From contig CM060126.1 of NCBI GenBank assembly GCA_030522415.1, positions 5,854,645 through 5,918,644 of the forward strand: 64,000 bases of DNA, read 5' to 3'. Below the pieces are notes generated by a model. The model was given only the letters and a program-made list of their open reading frames with translations, was not told where the DNA came from and ran no database searches. Shown here piece after piece: positions 45,134 through 56,708 of this stretch. How positions within the stretch are numbered: position 1 is the first letter of the stretch; each line of letters opens with the position of its first letter. The stretch is from Channallabes apus. Its lineage: Eukaryota > Chordata > Actinopteri > Siluriformes > Clariidae. A program made the translations under genes and the position numbers.

Positions 45134-45541
45134 TCATTCCCGCCTTTCAGGGAACAGGGTTACAGCAAAGTAACCTGAGACGTTCCCTTTCAAGTCTGGA
45201 CCCCAAGGTTGTGTAGCATGTGTGCACAAGGCGAGGAGTCTCAGAACTATGTCTGGGAGCTTTACACAAATGTGTGCAGGGAGGAAAAAACCCGCCTCAT
45301 CACACACTTGCTGAAGGGGAGTACCTCTTGCAGGAGCAATAGATGAGGTGACCCCTCTGGTCGAATGGGCTCTGACTCCTAGAGGTGAAGTGAGTCTCTG
45401 CGCCTCATAGGAGGCAGGTTCAGGCAAGATGGGGAGACTGACAAGTACGCAGATCTCCGATCCTCTGAGAGAGGAAATGGCCATAAGAAAAGCCATCCTA
45501 AGGGACAGAGGCCTGTCAGGTGCTGACTCTAGTGGCTTCAA
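45134..45541 (-). pseudogene. DIRS tyrosine recombinase relic
   Basis: It encodes LSLRMAFLMAISSLRGSEI, then LGVRAHSTRGVTSS with the HxxR catalytic block. AKR-type Arg is changed. The frame runs on through the internal complementary region, so its true C-terminus is lost. Confidence 0.7.
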
Positions 45542-46699
45542 TCAAAACATGGCAGACTGAAATAGCGACCGCGTACGTTCTGAGGGTACTAGGGCACAAG
45601 CTTGAAGACAATTCTCTTGGAGAAACTCCAGCACTGGAGCAATTCAGCAGTGGACTGGGTCAACGTGCTTAGCAAACACTTGCTGTAGGAGGGATACCCC
45701 TTGCTAGTGCAATAGATGGGACGATCCCCTTGGTTGAATGAGCCCTGATTCCTATAGGTGATGTGAGCTCATGCGTCTCATAGGAGGGGGTAATAGCACT
45801 CTCATCCAGTATAGTGGCAGAGGCACTGCAGGTTGCGGTCCCAAACATGTAAAAGCTGCTCTGGTTTACGTTTCCTGCTGATGTGGTGGCGTTAATCTGA
45901 AGAGCATGTACTGGACATAGTCAGTGAAGTATCTCCTGTTCCAAAGCTGTAAAGGCGGAGGACAGGATGTTTCAAAAACAATATCGGAAGATAGTTGAGT
46001 AAGAATGCAGTTAAGTACGTCCTGAGAGTACTAGGGCACAAGCTCGAGGACAAACTTTTTTTTGCAGCAGCAGCAGCAGCAGTTCCAACACTGAAACAAT
46101 TCGGCAGTGAACTGAGTCTACCCGCTTAGCACACACTTGCTGCAGGGGAATACCTCTTGCTAGTGCAAGAGATGAGGCAATCTCCTGGTTGAATGAGACC
46201 CGCTTCCTAGAGGCGATGTGGTACTGTGCGGCTCATAGGAGAGGGCAATAGCATCTCTCACCCAAAGGGCACATACTGGACACTGTAAGTGAAGTCTTTC
46301 CTGCTCCGAAGCTGTAACAGGCGGAGGACAGAGGCTTCAAGCAATATGGGCTGAAACACTTCGTTTGTATGAATCTTTCACATACATTCATTTCTGAGGG
46401 CATAAGCTCTTCTAGGAGAGGGAGCCCTAGAATAGTCTTAATTACGCTGGCTGGAAGACCAGCTTGACTTAGACTCTCGGAAGCAGAGTTATCAGGAAAA
46501 ATTAATAGAGACGTAACCTGGGCCACGTAAGGGCCAAGGTGTCCAGACCCAGGGGTGGGGCTGGAAGAGTCAGAGAGCAGCAAAGGGGACATTTGCTGAT
46601 CTTACGAGGCAAAGAGGTCCACCTCTGCTAACTGAAATCTCTCCCAGACTACTTCGGGGTGGGGTTTCCAATCCCCGTGTGTCAGAGCTTGACTGGACA

Positions 46700-47443
46700 G
46701 TACAGATGCTCCTTATTTATATGCACGGAAATGTAAATCGCCCTGAGGGAGAGGAATCTGGTGCGCTAGCTGTTTAGCGCCGCGAGCACAGTCCACCCTG
46801 GCGATAATATGTGAGACTGCAATAGTGTTGCACATCCGCACTAGGACATGGTATCCTCTCAATTGCTGGATGAAGTGCTTTAGGGACAGAAATAGGGCCA
46901 TCATTTCGAAGCAATTGATGTGCCACGCGAGATGAAAGCCTTTCCAGCTCCCTGGGTCTGGACGGTTATCCAACCGCACCTCAGCCCGTGAGGGAAGCGT
47001 CTGTCGTTAGCATCTGTGATGACAAGACCAACTTAGAGTGGGACGCAGAGTAGAAACCGGGGTCTGAGTCACATAGGGAGGGTACGAAGCACCTGGCGCA
47101 TAACCATTATTGGGGATTGGCCCTAGATTGAAATCCCCTATCTTGGCCACATCTAGAGTGCACCCATATGCAGACGGCTCAAAGCTGTCACTGTGGATAC
47201 AGCTGCCATGAGAACCTTTGCTGGTCTAGCTTGATTTCCTTGTCTCAATCTTAGAACCAAAGATGAGCTAGGACGACATGCTGATGTCGAAGGGCTAGCT
47301 ACTGAGACTGGGCCAGCCAGTCGTACAGTATAGTATATGTAATTCAATACATCCATGTAGAGAGCTAGACGAAATGGAAGGATCTGATACTGGTAAGCTT
47401 CGCCCCGGAAGTGAACCTCAGGTCCTTCCCTGCGTTGTGGCAA
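46700..47443 (-). pseudogene. DIRS RT and RNase H relics
   Basis: 47,153-47,443 carries FRGEAYQYQILPFRLAL and then LNYI; 46,713-46,979 carries HINCFEMMALFLSLKHFIQQ, LRGYHVLVRMCNTIAVSHI (TDN changed to MCN). The RT catalytic box is gone. Confidence 0.7.
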
Positions 47444-47740
47444 TATGAAAGTAAGCGTCCTTCAATCGATTGTCACAAATCAATTGCTTGGTAGGATTTG
47501 AGAGCAATCACTTTGACAGTAAATTTTGAAACTGTATTTATATATTTTAGATGGTGGTAAAAACCATGAAATCTAAAAATTGGATGCAGCCCCGACTGTA
47601 GTAGCCTGACTCACTATCTGGTAGGGGAACATGTTCTATGGCCCCGTTCCTCCAGCAGCCTCTGTCAGGAGATGCGCACTTTCCGGTTTCATGGAAGTGG
47701 AGACCACGCCATTCTGAAACATGGAGAGTGATGTGATGCG

Positions 47741-47758
47741 GGGGGGGGGGGGGGGGGT
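47741..47758. repeat. Poly(G) tract
   Basis: An uninterrupted run of about 18 G inside DIRS copy 2; length may be unreliable in the assembly. Confidence 0.8.
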
Positions 47759-48019
47759 GTTGGTTGGGAGTGTTGTTAGCTGTTCGGCATCCTGGCATAC
47801 AGCAGGAATTTAACCGAAGAGCTAACATGTCGTTGAGGACCGGTGTTGTCCGAAACACCAAAGGCGGCGGAACTAAACATCGGTCCCGTGGTTTGCCTGG
47901 GGGGGCATGTTCTTAAAGAAGAAAATTACGTGCTCTCCCCTGGGGGGTCACCCCCACAACCTTGGCGTAAGCCTTCAGGGCCTCTTCTTAGAGAAGAAGA
48001 CGGCGCGGCGGTCTGAGCT

Positions 48020-48542
48020 TTAAGAGGCGATCTGTGAGGGGCGGCGAACCGTACCCCAGGCCTTACAGGGAGGTGCACGGCTACTGACGCTCTCCTTTTG
48101 CGCCTCTCGCCTTTCTGCGAGACTCAGCTTTGGTCGAGGCTGGGTGGCCGACGACCTCGGCTCCTGAGCACGGCGAGGGAGAAATTTCCCAAAAGCCTGT
48201 TCATAGAGATTGGCATCTCGAAACCTGGTGGCGATGGAATTAGCGGCGTCGCCAAACAAGCCTGATGGTGAGACAGGGACATCAAGGAGGAATGATCGAT
48301 CCTTATCCTTGATGCCCATCAGATTAAGCCATAAGTGTCTTTCTGCACACACCAGGGATGCCATAGAACGGCCAATAGCACAGGATGTTTGATTTGGCGC
48401 CCTCTCCTGGCCACCCGACAAATCTGTCGTCTAATTTTGACTGTGTGAGGTGAGCTTGCTCCTGTGGCCAGTCAATGTGAAGTCGTTCGACCGCACGCGT
48501 TATGACTTCCAGCAACCCTTCATACTCTGTCATCTCTGTCAC
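48020..48542 (-). pseudogene. DIRS gag-like relic
   Basis: It encodes SLVCAERHLWLNLMGIKDKD, RSFLLDVPVSPSGLFGDAAN and [20 protein letters not shown]. This is the best-preserved gag segment of the two related copies and has a basic C-terminal stretch. Confidence 0.7.
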
Positions 48543-48580
48543 CTCGTTCTGAGGTGGCTGATAAACATTTCCTATGGAGG

Positions 48581-49754
48581 TAGTGGAAATTGATGCGTGT
48601 ATAAAATGTTATTTATTTAATAATTATTTACTGAACCATTCATTGAATATGTAGCTACACTATTTCTTATCTTCACTGATGATAAATGGCATTACTAAGC
48701 ACAAAGTTGAGCTTCATCCCTTTATTAGTATTATTATTTCTATAAATAAATTCCATGCACCCTTTTGTTAAAGCTCTCTTACAATAACTGTATGGAAAGA
48801 AAACCACATACAGCAGTCACGTACTGTACACAGGCAGACTCCATGTGCTGCTCAAGCACCATGCCCTTTTGCCTTCTGACTTTTTATCTTAAAAAATTCT
48901 TTATATTGTATATTTAAAAAATATATTTTAGGTCTCTTACCATCTAATTCTAAAACAAAAACCTTGTTACAACAACTGTAGTTTTTAATTTATAGTAGTG
49001 GATATAACATCAGCCCCTGCTCCTCCCCCATCGACATTTTCAGCAGATGAAAAGCTAGCTGGCTAATGAGAAGAAAAAAAAATCAGCCAAAGAAACAAAT
49101 GACATTAACAAACGTTTTCTAAACCATTAGATAACCCTATTTTCTAAAACCCTGTTCTAAATCATTATAACAATTATAAACGGGACATTCTATGAGACTG
49201 ATTACCTTATGAGTATAATGAAATGAGACTAATTTACATTTACAGTGGAGGACTCTCTAAAAAGTTCATGGATTATTGCTTAATTTCAATAAATAAAAGT
49301 TAATAAATTCCACTTTTTCCTCTTCACACTCTGAGAACTTTTTGAATTTGTCATTTGCTATAATTTATACTTTGAAACACATTTTTGTCTATGTGTCAGG
49401 CTTTTGGCCACAGCGTATATTGTGTTATGTTGCTCCATATTATAGAAGGAGGCTTTAAAGAAAGAAATATAGTACAAGACACAACAGTTTTCAGATGGAA
49501 ACAAAAAACCTAATGGAATTTGCCAATAAATTTATCAGTGCCACACTTTCTTGTAAAATTCATAACTGTGGGAGTAGTAAGTCTGTTTTTGCTGATTGCC
49601 ATTTTAAAAAATGTATAATTAAACCTTTTGTTGGAGTAATTAAAATAAGATGGTCTGATTTTAGAACAAAAATTCATTTTTGTTAATACAAAATTTTTTT
49701 TTAATCTAAATTTGTACTTTTGCCAATACAAAATCTTTTGATTCTAATAATGTT
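48581..49754. other. No recognisable gene
   Basis: AT-rich. No coding pattern or clear repeat seen. Confidence 0.55.
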
Positions 49755-49756
49755 TA

Positions 49757-51081
49757 CAGTGGTGTGAAAAACTATTTGCCCCCTCCTGATTTCTTATTCT
49801 TTTGCATGTTTGTCGCACAAAATGTTTCTGATCAAACACATTGAACTATTAGTCAAAGATAACAGAAGTAAACACAAAATTCAGTTTTTAAATGAGGGGT
49901 TTTATTATTTAGGGAGAAAAAAAATCCAAACCTACATGGCCCTGTGTGTAAAAGTAATTGCCCCCTGAACCTAATAACTGGTTGGGCCACCCTTAGCAGC
50001 AATAACTGCAATCAAGCGTTTGCGATAACTTGCAACGAGTCTTTTACAGCGCTCTGGAGGAATTTTGGCCCACTCATCTTTGCAGAATTGTTGTAATTCA
50101 GCTTTATTTGAGGGTTTTCTAGCATGAACCGCCTTTTTAAGGTCATGCCACAACATCTCAATAGGATTCAGGTGAAATTCTGAAATGCTGTGTTACTTTT
50201 ACGCCAGATGTAATGGGACACGCACCTTCCAAAAAGTTAAACTTTTGTCTCGTCGGTCCACAAGGTATTTTCCCAAAAGTCTTGGCAATCATTGAGATGT
50301 TTTTTAGCAAAATTGAGATGAGCCTTAATGTTCTTTTTGCTTAAAAGTGGTTTGCGCCTTGGAAATCTACCATGCAGGCCGTTTTTGCCCAGTCTCTTTC
50401 TTATGGTGGAGTCGTGAACACTGACCTTAATTGAGGCAAGTGAGGCCTGCAGTTCTTTAGATGTTGTCCTGGGGTCTTTTGTGGCCTCTCAGATGAGTTG
50501 TCTCTGCGCTCTTGGGGTAATTTTGGTCGGCCGGCCACTCCTGGGAAGGTTCACCACTGTTCCATGTTTTTGCCATTTGTGGATAATGGCTCTCACTGTG
50601 GTCCGCTGGAGTCCCAAAGCTTTAAAAATGTCTTTATAACCTTTACCAGACTGATAGATCTCAATTACTTTTGTTCTCATTTGTTCCTGAATTTCTTTGG
50701 ATCTTGGCATGATGTCTAGCTTTTGAGGTGCTTTTGGTCTACTTCTCTGTGTCAGGTAGCTCCTATTTAAGTGATTTCTTGATTGAAACAGGTGTGGCAG
50801 TAATCAGGCCTGGGGGTGACTACAGAAATTGAACTCAGGTGTGATAAACTACAGTTAAGTTATTTTTTAACAAGGGGGGCAATCACTTTTTCACACAGGG
50901 CCATGTACATTTGGACATCCCTTAATAACGTAAACCTTCATTTAAAAACTGCATTTTGTGTTCAATTATGTTATCTTTGACTAATAGTTAACGGTTTTTG
51001 ATGAGCAGAAACATTTAAGTGTGACAAACATGCAAAAGAATAAGAAATCAGGAAGGGGGCAAATAGTTTTTCACACCACTG
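49757..51081 (-). mobile_element. Tc1/mariner element, copy C, internally deleted
   Basis: TA-flanked (49,755-49,756 and 51,082-51,083) with both TIRs. About 290 nt of the transposase gene is missing at 50,173, where AGGATTCAGGT joins GAAATTCTGAAATG. Frames 49,971-50,156 (C-terminal) and 50,489-50,710 (N-terminal) remain. Confidence 0.93.
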
Positions 51082-51083
51082 TA

Positions 51084-52330
51084 TTTCCTCCACAAACGGT
51101 TAAGATGATGGTTTGAGAAATGTGTGCTCTTCTACAGTATCTAGAGAACATGCCCAATAAAATATTGACACGATTGGCATTAAACCATATGAGTAATTAA
51201 AATTGCCTTTATACAATTGGATTTTAATTTAGGTATATAAACTCCAAGTTAAAATGGTTTATATTGTGTAAATTTTATTTTAAAGTTCTGTTATTTTTTA
51301 CTTGTTCAAGCTCATTCAATAACACACGTGGTGTCACATGAACTATATCATATTTTTGTTTGATTTTGATGGATATATTTTAGTACTATTTGTCTTTATG
51401 TAACATCACAATTATGTACTTGTACCATGTTCATGTTGTTGTCTAGCCTCAATATTTCTTGTCAGTTTTTGTAGTAGCAAAGTCTGTGTGCAACAATATT
51501 AAACACCTTTGTAATCATTTTCAAAACTGAGTTTGTTCCAGAGCACATCTGACATTAGAACCTAAGCCCACTAATGCTTATATGGCTAAACGATCAAATC
51601 CTCAAAGCCACTGTTTAAAACCTTTCCCAGAAGAATGAAGGTTATAATGACAGTAAAGGTGGTGATGGTGGTGGTGTGTGTGCGGGTTGGGGTGGTGGGG
51701 TGCACTGATAAAGCTGAAATGGTATGTTCTTGGGTGGGTTTTGTCAGGTGCCCACATACTTTTGGCCGCATGGTGTTTATGTCAATGCATCATTATTTAA
51801 ATTTCAAGAGATCTAATAATGGCCCTGAGCCTTATTTAAATATTTTATTTATGTCTACACCTCGGGAAAGTGGTTGATAAATGCAATGAATGATGACTAT
51901 TGGCTATTACTATCTTTACTCTTTTATTTGTACTTTCATTATGAACATGTTAAAGTGTGTTATAATGAATATCTTTAACCAGGTTTCCTGTCAGGAAGGA
52001 ATTCAAGTGAAAGTAATTAAGCCCTTTGATCTGAAAGTTTTCACACTGAATCACTCAAAGAAATGACCACAACCTGTGTTTTTTGGCCTGCTTGTACAAG
52101 CTTTTATAATTCCCGTTACCCTCACAGGATATATGCTTTACGTCTTAAATTATAAAAAAAAAAAAGTTTGTTTCAAATTGAATTTCACAACTGTCAATCT
52201 GTCAAGCTCAGAGACTTTTGAAAATTAATAGTTTCATAACCACTGGACTAAAAGCCTTTTGTAGCTGTAAAATTGCAAAGTAATTCATACTGTTCATTTA
52301 ATATGTTTCTTTATTAATTGTGTAGGAGGT
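51084..52330. other. No recognisable gene
   Basis: AT-rich sequence. The 51,586-51,877 open frames lie on low-complexity GGTGGT DNA and show no domain. Confidence 0.5.
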
Positions 52331-52334
52331 GAAA

Positions 52335-52445
52335 ATAAAACCTTGCTTAAAGAAGCTGACCAGCAGACAAGGTAAAAGTGTAAAGGGATCTTATTGATCA
52401 AATATCCTGTTAAAAAATGTATGATGACATTTTTCTACAAGGAAA
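52335..52445 (-). pseudogene. CLCA exon 4 relic (decayed tandem paralogue)
   Basis: The plus strand shows AATAAAACCTTG, CTGACCAGCAGAC, AGTAAAAG-like AGGTAAAAGTG, ATCAAATATCC and AAGGAAAG in the order and spacing of CLCA exon 4 plus its donor flank at 21,075-21,190. The HEWAH-coding part is degraded beyond recognition. It lies upstream of the exon 6 relic on the same strand, matching gene order. Confidence 0.6.
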
Positions 52446-53460
52446 GTTATATGCAATACTTTCTCAATCTGTATAATATATTTTGCCTCTAAATAACAGT
52501 TAAGTAAGAGTTGCTAGCCATTTGTGAGTATGAAAAGAGGATTCTAGAGAGGATTCTGGCTGCTGCATTTGGACTAACTGGAGTTTGTTTATGCACCTAG
52601 TTGAATAATTTAACATTTTTTGAACAGAACAGTGTTTCCATTAAAGTGTGTGTGCGTGCGGGCATGTGTGTGTGTGTGTGAAGGCAAGAGGAGGAGTGAT
52701 CAGTCACACAATCTCTAATGACACTCACATGCGAACACACACTAACGGAATCAGTGATTTCTGTCAAAGAGAGAGAAACTGGATCTTTAACAAGGAACAT
52801 CTGTAATGACACTTGCTTTTGCTTTACGCACGCACATGTGTAATAAAGATAAGTACACGGGCACATGAAAGGACGACTTTCACACAGACACACAAACAAA
52901 ATTAAATATGCTTTGCGCGCATACACATTGTTACAGTGTTATGGTAAACATGCACGGATGTTGCAATACGCGCACTGAGACAGAGCATGGGAGACAATTA
53001 CCCACAATTCCACAGCGCAAGTGAGAGATGAACCATTTGCTCAGATGTGATCAAATGATGCTGAGCATCAAAACAAAGAAGCACATGCGTGCCACATGAA
53101 ACTCCACAATATTTTGTACTTGTATATCAAGACTCGCTCGTTTATCAATCCAAAATTTATTCATTTTTGCTTGTCTTGCAGACGAGGTTACTAGCAATCC
53201 GAAGTTCCACTGTATCATTTTTAACATAATCTCCTTGCTTTTACATACACTTTGTCTGTCTGTCAGAAAGATTTGGGATTCCCTCATTAAAACAATGTTT
53301 TAGGCTGAACTGCTAAACAGCAGAATGCACTGCTGTCAGAGGTGAATCTCCTCATAGGGCTACATTCAGAGAAACAAACAGACCAAAGTCCAATTGCGCA
53401 AGATGAGGTTTACTGTATAAGGAGGATGCGTTACCACCTCAAAACAAAGTTTTTCCAGAG
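52446..53460. other. No recognisable gene
   Basis: GT/CA-rich low-complexity patches at 52,640-52,900. I found no further CLCA exon relic by eye. Confidence 0.45.
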
Positions 53461-53528
53461 TGTTGACATGCAAGTTCACAGTGCTCAATAACCCCAATAT
53501 TATCATCCCTGCACTGGCTACCTGTTCA

Positions 53529-53770
53529 TTCATTCATTCATTCATTAATTTTCTATACCGCTTAATCCTGTGTTCAGGGTCGCGGGGGACCTGGAGCCTA
53601 TCCCAGGAGACTTCGGGCACTAGGCGGGGTACACCCTGGACAGGGTGCCAATCCATCGCAGGGCACACACACATACACACACTCACACACCCAATCACAC
53701 ACTACGGGCAATTTAGGAACGCCAATTAGCCTAACCTGCATATCTTTGGACTGTGGGAAGAAACCGAAGT
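53529..53770 (-). mobile_element. tRNA-derived SINE (Mermaid-like), copy 5, 5'-truncated
   Basis: It lacks the tRNA-like head and stops within GACTGTGGGAAGAAACCGAA. A 12-bp duplication, GCTACCTGTTCA, flanks it at 53,517-53,528 and 53,771-53,782. It interrupts the LHWLPV codons of the surrounding LINE. Confidence 0.92.
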
Positions 53771-54601
53771 GCTACCTGTTCAGTTTAGAATAAATTACAA
53801 AATAGTATTACTTACATACAAGGCCTTAAATGGTTTAGCTCCCACATACCTAACCAGTCTTCTGATACGCTACAATCCACCACGCGCCTTAAGATCACAA
53901 AGCTCCGGACTTCTGGTAGTTCCCAGAATTTCAAAATCTACAAAAGGGGGAAGAGCATTTTCATATTTAGCTCCAAAGCTTTGGAATAGCCTTCCAGACA
54001 GTGTTCGGGGAGCAGACACGGTTTCTCAGTTCAAAAGTAGACTCAAGACGCATCTTTTTAATCTGGCATACACATCCCATAATCTCATACTCCAGTACAC
54101 CTATCCCGAATGGCAACTACGCTAATTCTCCCCATCTGTTCTGTATTTCTCTACCCATCCCGAGGCATCGAGAGATTGTGCCAGCTTCAGTAGACAAAGG
54201 CCGACCCTGCGAGGTTCCTGAGGCGTCCAGAGAAGGACCAGCTCCAGCTGGATTCAGCTTTATGATAGTTGGAGCTACACATGCTGCTCCTGTGCTTCCA
54301 GTGATCCAGACCTCACCTGCCCTCTGCACCTACTGACTCGTACCTATGCTGAACTGGTCTTCATGTCAATTTAAATAATTTCTGTCATATTGAATTTTCA
54401 CCTGCACAACACACATAATGTATAATTTCTATCTGTTATCACCCAAATGAGGATGGGTTCCCTGTTGAGTCTAGTTCCTCTCAAGGTTTCTTCCTAATGC
54501 CATCTCAGGGAGTTTTTCCTTGCCACCGTCGCCGTCACCCTTGGCTTGCTCATCAGAGAGATTTCATTCATTCGTCTCATTATTATTATCTACACATTTT
54601 T

Positions 54602-54603
<2 letters not shown>

Positions 54604-54647
<44 letters not shown>
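54604..54647. repeat. (CA)n microsatellite in LINE 3' UTR
   Basis: About 21 CA units. Confidence 0.95.
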
Positions 54648-54648
<1 letters not shown>

Positions 54649-54810
54649 CCAATTATTTTCTTTTCTAAAATTATTATTATTATTATTTATTATTTATTTT
54701 TTTTGTGTAAATTTTCTTTCATTTTTGTGAAGCCGCTTTGAGACAATGACCATTGTTAAAAGCGCTATATAAATAAAATTGAATTGAATTGCTCTTGGAT
54801 AGCTGTCCTC

Positions 54811-55394
54811 TGTGACAAATGAGACAATGAGCAGTACAAACCTGAATACAGATACAGTAGGAGAGAAAACCCTAATGATATTATAGTTATGTTGATGAAA
54901 CATGTTCTGGTTCTTATTTTGTTATTACTGTTGGTTATAGCAGCTGAGGCATAGTAATTTGTGTTATATTTTATGTTAGTACCACTTTAACACTTTGTAT
55001 AGTAAGAGTGGGGTATATAATAACTGCTCATAATTACATGTGTTTTAAGTAACTGTATGAGAACACCCAGGAAACCATTTGTAGAACATTATACCTTATT
55101 ATTTTAAGTTTGAAGTGAACTCAATTATGTCAACCACATTAGGCTTGTTATGCTAACTGCATGGTAATACATACAGTAGTTGAGGCTGAAGTTGTGTAGC
55201 CAATGTTTAACACTGAGTGAAAGTGCTGTTTGTGTTATATGTGTTAACTAGGAGTCTGATTATAGCAGAAATATTCTGATTTATAGTATCTTTTTGAATT
55301 CCTGTCAATCCTATGTCTCACATCATTAGTTAGATGCAGATTTTGTAGTGTCAGCAGTATCAATGGAATATGCATTTTTTTTGGACATACAGTA
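54811..55394 (+). repeat. Gypsy 5' LTR, truncated
   Basis: Begins TGTGACAAATGAG and matches the 3' LTR from 63,240, except that about 165 nt of U3-like sequence (63,444-63,608 of the 3' LTR) is replaced here by ATAT, giving GGGGTATATAATAAC. It ends at GGACATACAGTA, where an unrelated repeat begins. Confidence 0.9.
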
Positions 55395-55715
55395 TGCAGA
55401 GGTGTCAAGTAACGAAGTACAAATACTTCGTTACCTTACTTAAGTAGAAATTTTGGGTATCTATACTTTACTGGAGTAATTATTTTTCAGCCGACTTTTT
55501 ACTTCTACTCCTTACATTTTTAAGCAAGTATCTGTACTTTCTACTCCTTACATTTTAAAAATTGCCTCATTACTCTATTTTTAAGATCAGAACACGCAAC
55601 CCCCCCGGTCGCATGATAAGAACGCGCACAACAGCCCCCAGGTCGCATGATAAGAACGAGCACAACAGCACTCCCCCCCCCCCCCCCCCCCCGGTCGCAT
55701 GATAAGAACGCGCAA
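55395..55715. mobile_element. Dispersed repeat (hAT-like) and C-rich minisatellite
   Basis: The segment AAGTAACGAAGTACAAATAC ... TTTACTTCTACTCCTTACA is a widespread fish repeat of probable hAT origin. It is followed by three imperfect units of GGTCGCATGATAAGAACGCG separated by C tracts, one of about 20 C (55,673-55,692). It has replaced the Gypsy leader. Confidence 0.6.
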
Positions 55716-56708
55716 AGCGATCTGTCCCTGCCCAACCTTAGAAGAATTCTCCGCTCACATTATCAGGAAAGGAATGCAACTGAGCTATACAAACAGCTCA
55801 CCACAGAGGTCCAGAGCAGTAAAGAGACTCCACAGAACTTTTTAAATCGAGCAATGGATTTAAGGCAGAAAATATTGTTTGCCTCTCAGGAAGCAGAATC
55901 TAGTCTCAAGTATGACCCTGCACTACTAGTACAGAGCATGTTCATGCACACCATACTTACAGGCCTACAAAATGACAACATTAAAACTGATCTCCAACCT
56001 TACCTGTTGCAACCAGCTACCTCGGATGAGTTACTCTTGGAACGGCTCAAAACGGCATGTGCCAATGAAAAAGAGAGGCAAGATAAAAAGAGACAAACTA
56101 CCCCACAGCGTCACACTGCAGTCCATGCAATTCAGTCCAGTGACATAAATGGAGATAAAAAGATTACAGCCCAACAAAACATTGGCACCCTTCCCCCAGA
56201 TGTCTTGTCAGACTTGAAGGAAATCAAAGCAGAGATAGTACAGTTAAAAGATCTCAAAGCTGAGGTATCACAAATTCGAGAGTCCATTCATAAACCGGAA
56301 ATTGTGCCCAAGTTTTATCCCCCTGTTGGCAAAGAGACTGAATATGGGGCAGCCCACCTTTCATGTTATTCCCAACCTCAGTTTGTGGCATGGAATAAAG
56401 AGGGTGCCACGGCTTTTCATCAGCCGAGTGGACCTGTACAAGGGTATCAAGCTGGGAGTGGCCCAAGGTTAATGACAGGAACTGCCCAGTTTCAGCAGAG
56501 ATTTGCACCACAGAGATACCCAATGCCACGTCCCCGACCGAGATGTTATCTGTGCCAGCAGCGATGGGAAGAATATTGCCAGCATTGCTACAGGTGCGGA
56601 AGTAGTGAACACTTCCGTGCTGGCTATAGGAGCCATAGAGGACCACACAGCACAGGAAGAGGGACCCCTTTAAACGAGGAGCGGTCGCCCCCAAGGGACA
56701 GGGAGTGA
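55716..56708 (+). pseudogene. Gypsy gag with zinc knuckle
   Basis: The frame is open from 55,647 but the first about 25 codons come from the foreign repeat. Real gag begins near 55,716. It has a capsid-like helical region (NLRRILRSHYQERNATELYK, SSKETPQNFLNRAMDLRQKI, MFMHTILTGLQNDNIKTDL), a coiled segment near 56,190-56,290, and one zinc knuckle CYRCGSSEHFRAGY in which the last Cys is Tyr. It ends 30 nt after a TTTAAAC slippery site. It would package RNA if intact. Confidence 0.85.

Larger units (their letters stand above)
44862..48580 (-). mobile_element. DIRS retrotransposon, copy 2
   Basis: The 3' terminus (44,868 on) is nearly identical to that of copy 1. An internal complementary region at 45,122-45,178 is the reverse complement of the terminal 44,870-44,925. 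In minus-strand order: gag (48.5-48.0 kb), RT (47.45-47.1), RNase H (46.98-46.6), recombinase (45.54-45.13). The 5' terminal repeat is missing. All frames are interrupted. Confidence 0.85.
53461..54790 (+). mobile_element. LINE 3' end (L2/Rex1-like), with SINE inserted
   Basis: Frame 53,769-54,125 encodes the C-terminal domain common to many fish LINEs (VQFRINYKIVLLTYKALNGL, LRSQSSGLLVVPRI, GRAFSYLAPKLWNSLP). A long 3' UTR with (CA)n ends in GCGCTATATAAATAAAATTG and (AATTG)n. The 5' part is missing. The tail is the source type of the fragments at 21.8 and 25.45 kb. Confidence 0.82.

Noticed and set aside
51586..51877. Overlapping frames on both strands
   Set aside because: GGTGGT/GTGTG low-complexity DNA with no domain.
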